Below, one piece after another: positions 59,914 to 64,000 of a stretch of DNA of 64,000 nucleotides. This stretch comes from Pseudomonas sp. FP2335 (GTDB lineage: Bacteria > Pseudomonadota > Gammaproteobacteria > Pseudomonadales > Pseudomonadaceae): positions 889,501 to 953,500 of the forward strand of contig NZ_CP117437.1 of NCBI RefSeq assembly GCF_030687535.1, given 5' to 3'. The position numbers and the translations under genes are program-made. How positions within the stretch are numbered: position 1 is the stretch's first letter; every line of letters starts with the position of its first letter. The notes beneath the pieces are model-generated. The model searched no databases. It worked only from the letters and a program-made list of their open reading frames with translations, and was not told where the DNA came from.

Positions 59914-60327
59914 ATGCGTCAGAAAGGCTTTACCCTGATCGAGTTGTTGATCGTCGTGGCAATCATTGGCATTTTGGCCACCATCGGCCTGCCGATGTAC
60001 ACCACGCACCAGGCCAAGGCCAAGTTCACGGCGGGGCTGGCGGAAATCACCGCGTTGAAGGCCGGTTACGAGGACGTCTTCAATCAAGGCACCGTGCCGA
60101 CCCTCCCCCTGATCGGTGGCACCAGCCCGACCGCCAACTGCAAGATCGATGTGGCGGGGGATGTGGCCACGGGCACCGGTTCCATCAGTTGCGAAATCCT
60201 CGACGCCCCGGCGCCGGTGCTGGGCAAGACCATCACGTTGACCCGTGATGCGACCAAGGGCTGGAAGTGTGTTACCAGCGCTGAAGCAAAATACGTTGCC
60301 AAGGGCTGTGGCGCCGACGGCGCGTAA
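59914..60327 (+). CDS. pilA: Type IV major pilin PilA
   Basis: The 137-residue pilin starts [19 protein letters not shown], with a 5-residue leader, G^F cleavage and Glu at +5. A GGAGAG lies 8 bases before the ATG; upstream GTGs at 59905 and 59911 are less likely. The C-terminal disulfide loop is WKCVTSAEAKYVAKGC. It is divergent from pilC. No clear RpoN -24/-12 promoter is visible by eye upstream. It is followed by a TfpO-like gene. Confidence 0.93.
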   Translation: MRQKGFTLIELLIVVAIIGILATIGLPMYTTHQAKAKFTAGLAEITALKAGYEDVFNQGTVPTLPLIGGTSPTANCKIDVAGDVATGTGSISCEILDAPAPVLGKTITLTRDATKGWKCVTSAEAKYVAKGCGADGA

Positions 60328-60362
60328 CGACCCAACCATCCACACGGACGTAGAGGTGGACG

Positions 60363-61766
60363 ATGGTCTTTTCCATACGGCAGCGCGGTAACGTTTTCCT
60401 GGTGCTGGCGGTGTGCCTGCTGGTGCTGGGGATCTGTGTGCCGTTCGGCGGTCATGATCTTCAGCGCACGATCCAGATTGCCCTGGCGCTGCTCGCGCTG
60501 CTGTATGGGTTGTCGGTCAACCACGGGCCGTGGCTGGATCGGCCCGCCGCCATAGGCCTGGCGCTGGTGATCGCGCTGGGGATGATTTCCTCGGGGCTGG
60601 CGCACCAACCGCTCTGGGCGTTCACCGAGGTGTCACTGTTTATCAGTTGCGGCCTGATTGCCGTGGCGTTTGCCGCGGTGCGCCGCGAGGGGGGGGAGCG
60701 CCTGGATCGTGTGCTGATCCTGATCGTGGTGCTGCTGTGCCTGGTCAAGTCGGCCCAGTACCTGTATGCCGGCATGCTGGCGTTTACCAGTGGCCAGCGC
60801 CTGCTGGACCCGGATCTGCTGCTGTCAGGCTTCTCCAACAAACGTTTCTACGGTCAATTTCAGACCTTCACGCTGCCGTTTCTGGCGCTTCCCTTGCTGT
60901 TGCCCACGCTCTCTCGCCCAGTGCGCGCTGCGGTGTTGGCGTTGCTGTGCGTATGGTGGTTGATCGCAATCAGCGGCGGTACGCGCGGTACTTGGCTGGG
61001 CCTGGGCACGGCTGGGGTGCTGCTGGCGGCGCTGGGGCCAGGAGGGCGGCGCTGGGTGGCCTGGCAACTGGCGGCGGCGGGCGGCGGGTTGCTGCTGTAC
61101 TGGCTGCTGTTCACGGGGCTGGCGGGCTACTTGGGGATCGAGTTGTCCAGCGGTGCCGGCGATCGTCTCACCACGTCGCTGTCTGGGCGTGGGCCGATCT
61201 GGTGGCAGGCCTGGCATATGATCGTCGAGCGGCCTTGGCTGGGGTTCGGGCCGATGCAGTTTGCCGATATTCCCAACGTGATTGCGGCCCATCCCCATCA
61301 GGCGATTCTGCAATGGGCCAGCGAGTGGGGTGTGCCATCAACCCTGGTTGTCATTGCGCTGGCCTGGCGTGGCGGTTGGGCCACGCTCGGTGTACTGCGT
61401 GAACGTGGGTTGTCGACCCAGCGTGTGGATTTGTTGCGTCTGTGCCTGTTCGCGGCCTTGGTCGCTGCGCTGGTGCAGTCGATGGTCGATGGAGTGATCG
61501 TGATGCCTATCTCGCAACTGTGGCTGGCACTGGTGGTGGGTTGGCTGCTGGCGCTGCATCCGCGAGTGCCGGGCGCTGCCGCGCTGCCGATGGTCGCGGG
61601 TGTATGGACGGTGCTGAGTGTCGTGGCCGTTGGTCTGCTGATATTTGTTGCTGCACGTGATGTACCGCACATCACGCAGGCGCAGCAGCGCTACATCGAT
61701 GCGACCCATAACCACCTGCAGCCACGCTTCTGGGCCCAGGGGGTAATCGCGCTGCCACGTCCGTGA
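60363..61766 (+). CDS. O-antigen-ligase-family protein, likely pilin O-glycosyltransferase (TfpO-like)
   Basis: The 467-residue protein has about 11 membrane segments and the Wzy/WaaL/PglL-type motif in AHPHQAILQWASEWG (about residue 305). In P. aeruginosa group I strains, tfpO (pilO) follows pilA and precedes tRNA-Thr, the same arrangement as here. It would transfer an O-antigen-type glycan onto pilin. The pilin ends in Ala, not the Ser used by P. aeruginosa TfpO, so the target site is uncertain. Confidence 0.85.
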   Translation: MVFSIRQRGNVFLVLAVCLLVLGICVPFGGHDLQRTIQIALALLALLYGLSVNHGPWLDRPAAIGLALVIALGMISSGLAHQPLWAFTEVSLFISCGLIAVAFAAVRREGGERLDRVLILIVVLLCLVKSAQYLYAGMLAFTSGQRLLDPDLLLSGFSNKRFYGQFQTFTLPFLALPLLLPTLSRPVRAAVLALLCVWWLIAISGGTRGTWLGLGTAGVLLAALGPGGRRWVAWQLAAAGGGLLLYWLLFTGLAGYLGIELSSGAGDRLTTSLSGRGPIWWQAWHMIVERPWLGFGPMQFADIPNVIAAHPHQAILQWASEWGVPSTLVVIALAWRGGWATLGVLRERGLSTQRVDLLRLCLFAALVAALVQSMVDGVIVMPISQLWLALVVGWLLALHPRVPGAAALPMVAGVWTVLSVVAVGLLIFVAARDVPHITQAQQRYIDATHNHLQPRFWAQGVIALPRP

Positions 61767-61805
61767 GTTGCCGGACACCCGATGCGGTGCTAGCTTTAGC
61801 CCACC

Positions 61806-61878
61806 GCCCGTGTAGCTCAGTTGGTAGAGCAGCGCACTCGTAACGCGAAGGTCGCAGGTTCGATTCCTGTCTCGGGCA
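61806..61878 (+). tRNA. tRNA-Thr (CGT), no encoded CCA
   Basis: A 73-nt cloverleaf with anticodon loop CTCGTAA (anticodon CGT), D-arm GCTCAGTTGGTAGAGC and T-loop TTCGATT. The acceptor GCCCGTG pairs with CTCGGGC except at one U·U position, the last anticodon-stem pair is A·C, and the gene is followed by AAAA, not CCA. All other tRNAs in the window encode CCA. It is probably functional but slightly degenerate. Confidence 0.9.
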
Positions 61879-62015
61879 AAAAGGCAGCACTGTTTTCAGA
61901 TGATCCCAAGAATGGTTCTGAAGGCCAGACGAGTCGGTATTCACGCCCGCTCTTTTGTATCTGCGAGACCTTGATGACCCAGATGCATCCCCATTCCTCG
62001 ATCTAAGAGAACGAC

Positions 62016-62321
62016 ATGACCACGACTGAAATGACCCAGGAAGTTCGGCACGCCAAAGCCCTCGAAAAATACATCGAGGAGTCGCCGCAGCTTAAAGAAG
62101 AGATCAAGGATTTGAGCGCTGATGACCGGCGTGATCAGATCCAGTGGGCATTCGAGGATGAGGCCGAGAGCCAGGGCCTGCAGCCTTGGGAATTGACCCT
62201 CAAGTACACCTCGACACCGGAAGAGTTCGAAGATGCACGCTTGGCCTTGCACAAGGAGGCGGCCGAAGTGTTGGGCGTCGAATGGGAAGAATACTGCGAG
62301 ATGAATAATCTGGTGGTCTGA
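62016..62321 (+). CDS. Small acidic hypothetical protein (DUF6388-like)
   Basis: A 101-residue acidic, helical protein starting MTTTEMTQEVRHAKALEKY and ending EYCEMNNLVV. It has no Cys pair or membrane segment. It resembles the pseudomonad DUF6388 family, by memory only. It is between tRNA-Thr and nadC; the 61879-62015 gap shows no other gene. Function unknown. Confidence 0.75.
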   Translation: MTTTEMTQEVRHAKALEKYIEESPQLKEEIKDLSADDRRDQIQWAFEDEAESQGLQPWELTLKYTSTPEEFEDARLALHKEAAEVLGVEWEEYCEMNNLVV

Positions 62322-62331
62322 GCCAAGCGTG

Positions 62332-62363
62332 TTGTGGCGAGGCAGCAAGCCCCCTCGCCACAA
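62332..62363. repeat. Short palindrome / possible bidirectional terminator
   Basis: TTGTGGCGAGG (62332-62342) and CCTCGCCACAA (62353-62363) flank a 10-base loop (CAGCAAGCCC). It lies between the convergent hypothetical gene and nadC. It resembles another Pseudomonas REP type and lacks a T tract. Confidence 0.75.
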
Positions 62364-62383
62364 CAGCAAGCTGGTGCCTGGCC

Positions 62384-63232
62384 TCAGATACTGAGGCGCA
62401 TCGATAGATCCACCGCCTTCACGTCCTTGGTCATCGCGCCGATGGAGATGTAGTCCACACCGGTTTGCGCGATAGGCAGCAACGTACTTTCATTGATCCC
62501 GCCACTGGCCTCCAGCTTGGCCTTGCCGGCATTCAGACGAACGGCTTCACGCATATCGTCCAGGCTCAGTTCGTCGAGCATGATGATGTCGGCGCCTGCC
62601 GCCAGCGCTTCACGCAACTCTTCCAGGCTTTCCACTTCGATTTCCACCGGTTTGCCCGGGGCGATCTTGTGCGCGGCAGTAATGGCCTGGGCGATGCCAC
62701 CACAGGCGGCGATATGGTTTTCCTTGATCAGGAACGCGTCATACAAACCGATGCGGTGGTTGTGGCAGCCGCCACAGGTGACTGCGTATTTCTGCGCCAG
62801 GCGCAGGCCAGGCAGAGTCTTGCGGGTGTCCAGCAGCTTGACCTGGGTGCTCGCGACAAAATCCGCCAGGAACCGGGCACGCGTCGCCACGCCTGACAGC
62901 AGTTGCAAGAAATTCAGTGCGCTGCGTTCGCCGCTGAGCAGCGAGCGTGCGGGGCCTTCGAGGTGGAACAGCGCCTGGTTGGGGCTGACACGCTCACCGT
63001 CGGCCACCTGCCAGTGCACCGCAACCCGTGGGTCCAGCTGGCGGAACACGGCATCTACCCAGGCTGTGCCGGCAATCACCGCCGCATCACGGGTAATGAT
63101 GGTGGCCTTGGCCAGCCGCTCGGCCGGGATCAACTGCGCGGTGATGTCGCCGCTGCCGATGTCTTCGAGCAGCGCGCGGCGCACGTTGGCTTCGATTTCG
63201 GCGGTGAGGTCGGCAAGACGGAGATTCGGCAT
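62384..63232 (-). CDS. nadC: Nicotinate-nucleotide pyrophosphorylase (quinolinate phosphoribosyltransferase)
   Basis: NadC converts quinolinate and PRPP to nicotinate mononucleotide in de novo NAD synthesis. The 282-residue protein has the family segments [52 protein letters not shown] and [12 protein letters not shown]. The start is the ATG at 63232 (MPNLRLADL). It is divergent from the DUF1631 gene. Confidence 0.97.
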   Translation of the reverse strand: MPNLRLADLTAEIEANVRRALLEDIGSGDITAQLIPAERLAKATIITRDAAVIAGTAWVDAVFRQLDPRVAVHWQVADGERVSPNQALFHLEGPARSLLSGERSALNFLQLLSGVATRARFLADFVASTQVKLLDTRKTLPGLRLAQKYAVTCGGCHNHRIGLYDAFLIKENHIAACGGIAQAITAAHKIAPGKPVEIEVESLEELREALAAGADIIMLDELSLDDMREAVRLNAGKAKLEASGGINESTLLPIAQTGVDYISIGAMTKDVKAVDLSMRLSI

Positions 63233-63466
63233 AACAGGCTCCACAAACAAAGTGCCCCGATTATAGGGGCAGTGTGCGCCCGAACCCAGAACCCACCGCT
63301 CAATTGCTGCCAAATGACAGAGTTCGCTGGCGCAACTGCCCCTCTTTGCAAGATAATCTCGCGCCTTGCAATTGGCGTCATAGCTTTGACGTCTTGGTGA
63401 TGACTGGAATCGCGCAGCGCCCGCCCCATCATTCCCCAACAGACACCGCCGTATCAGGAGGCCAGG

Positions 63467-64000
63467 ATGCACTATGACGGAAAGGTGGTGCCCATTAGCA
63501 AGGCACACACCACGCCATCGCCGCTCGCGCGCTTGCCGGTGGTGTTGCTGCAGGTTCGCGACAAGGCGGCGCAGCAGTTGCAGCAGGGCTTGCAGGAGTT
63601 GTTCGATAACGCCGACGACACCCTGTTCGAGATGGCCGACAAGGCGCGCAACAACCTCGATCACCACATTTTTTTTGAAGCCATGCGCGACTTGCGCCTC
63701 AAGCGCAAGAATTTCGAGCGTGTGTTCATGGAGCAGCTGTTCGCGGCCTTCGCCAACCTGGGCCTGGCCGGGCAGGGGGAGCGGCAGTTGGTGCCGGTGG
63801 TGTCCTACGACGCAGTGCCGGGGACGTCCAGCGATGAGTTGGAAAAAGCCGTGGCACTGGAGGCCATGTTGGGGCGGGTGCGACACCGCGACGGCCTGGC
63901 CCTGGGCCAACTGACGGCGCGCTTGAGCGCCTTGCTGGACAAGTGCCTGGATGAGCGCGAAAACCCGCTGGGGCCTGCGCTGTTATGTGAGTTCTTCCTG
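63467..64000 (+). CDS. DUF1631 protein (5' part, cut by the window edge)
   Basis: An open frame from the ATG at 63467 ([16 protein letters not shown]) runs to the window end without a stop, giving 178 residues so far. AGGAGGCCAGG precedes the ATG. The sequence has [27 protein letters not shown], typical of the N-terminus of the large DUF1631 family found beside nadC in pseudomonads. Function is unknown. It is truncated only by the window. Confidence 0.88.
   Translation, partial: MHYDGKVVPISKAHTTPSPLARLPVVLLQVRDKAAQQLQQGLQELFDNADDTLFEMADKARNNLDHHIFFEAMRDLRLKRKNFERVFMEQLFAAFANLGLAGQGERQLVPVVSYDAVPGTSSDELEKAVALEAMLGRVRHRDGLALGQLTARLSALLDKCLDERENPLGPALLCEFFL

Noticed and set aside
63467..64000. 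DUF1631 gene as a broken gene
   Set aside because: It lacks a stop only because the window ends. No internal stop or frameshift is seen.

Overview
This window is chromosome from a fluorescent Pseudomonas, most likely the P. fluorescens group. The evidence is the gene content and order (prs–tRNA-Gln–ispE–lolB, hemA–prfA–prmC–moeB–murI, cysD–cysNC, murJ–ribF–ileS–lspA–fkpB–ispH, bamD/rluD–pgeF–clpB, coaE–pilD–pilC/pilA), the high GC, and many REPIN-type repeats built on GTGGGAGCGGGCTTGC half-sites. No phage, insertion sequence, CRISPR array or plasmid backbone is visible. Almost all of the window is core genome. From memory of P. aeruginosa gene order it joins several syntenic blocks (pth/prs to hemH; algW to cysN; acyltransferase–pta–slyD; rpsT to nadC), with REPINs and accessory genes at the joins.

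Region 1–10 kb holds housekeeping genes. On the minus strand are rplY, prs, tRNA-Gln, ispE, lolB and a TPR lipoprotein. Divergent from them is the tightly packed hemA-prfA-prmC-moeB-murI operon, followed by pagL (lipid A 3-O-deacylase).

Region 10.8–20.9 kb is the most distinctive part. A minus-strand, translationally coupled operon encodes RudS (tRNA 4-thiouridine desulfidase family), a MerR/LitR-type regulator, photolyase, an NTF2-like protein, an SDR, an FAD amine-oxidase-like protein, a DUF1365 protein, a Cfa-like methyltransferase and a DUF2878 membrane protein, with a small Cys-cluster protein behind it. Its promoter lies between two identical-geometry operators (TGTACA-N12-TGTACA): one covers the -35 element and the other lies just after the predicted start. 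Upstream, a renalase-like flavoprotein and a Trp-rich TIGR02450 protein have a weaker copy of the same site. I read this as a light / near-UV / photo-oxidative stress regulon joining DNA repair, tRNA de-thiolation and membrane fatty-acid modification.

Region 21–34.4 kb holds a TIGR01777 epimerase, hemH, a TonB siderophore receptor with a possible Fur box, algW, a Nif3-like protein, cysD-cysNC, an acyltransferase, pta (without a neighbouring ackA), a DUF3565 protein and a SlyD-type isomerase.

Region 34.4–53.4 kb holds rpsT, murJ, ribF-ileS-lspA-fkpB-ispH, a reduced minor-pilin cluster (fimU-like, pilV, pilW, pilX, pilE; no pilY1), thiO, bamD, rluD-pgeF, clpB with a clear sigma-32 promoter, and a tRNA cluster (Asn, Pro, Lys, Pro).

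Region 53.4–64 kb holds a type II NADH dehydrogenase, small conserved proteins, an ECF-type permease, yacG-coaE-pilD-pilC, the divergent pilin gene pilA with an O-antigen-ligase-like (TfpO-like) gene and tRNA-Thr, then nadC and the start of a DUF1631 gene cut by the window edge. Across three loci the type IV pilus set lacks genes found there in P. aeruginosa (pilB, pilSR, pilY1/Y2), while the remaining genes look intact.
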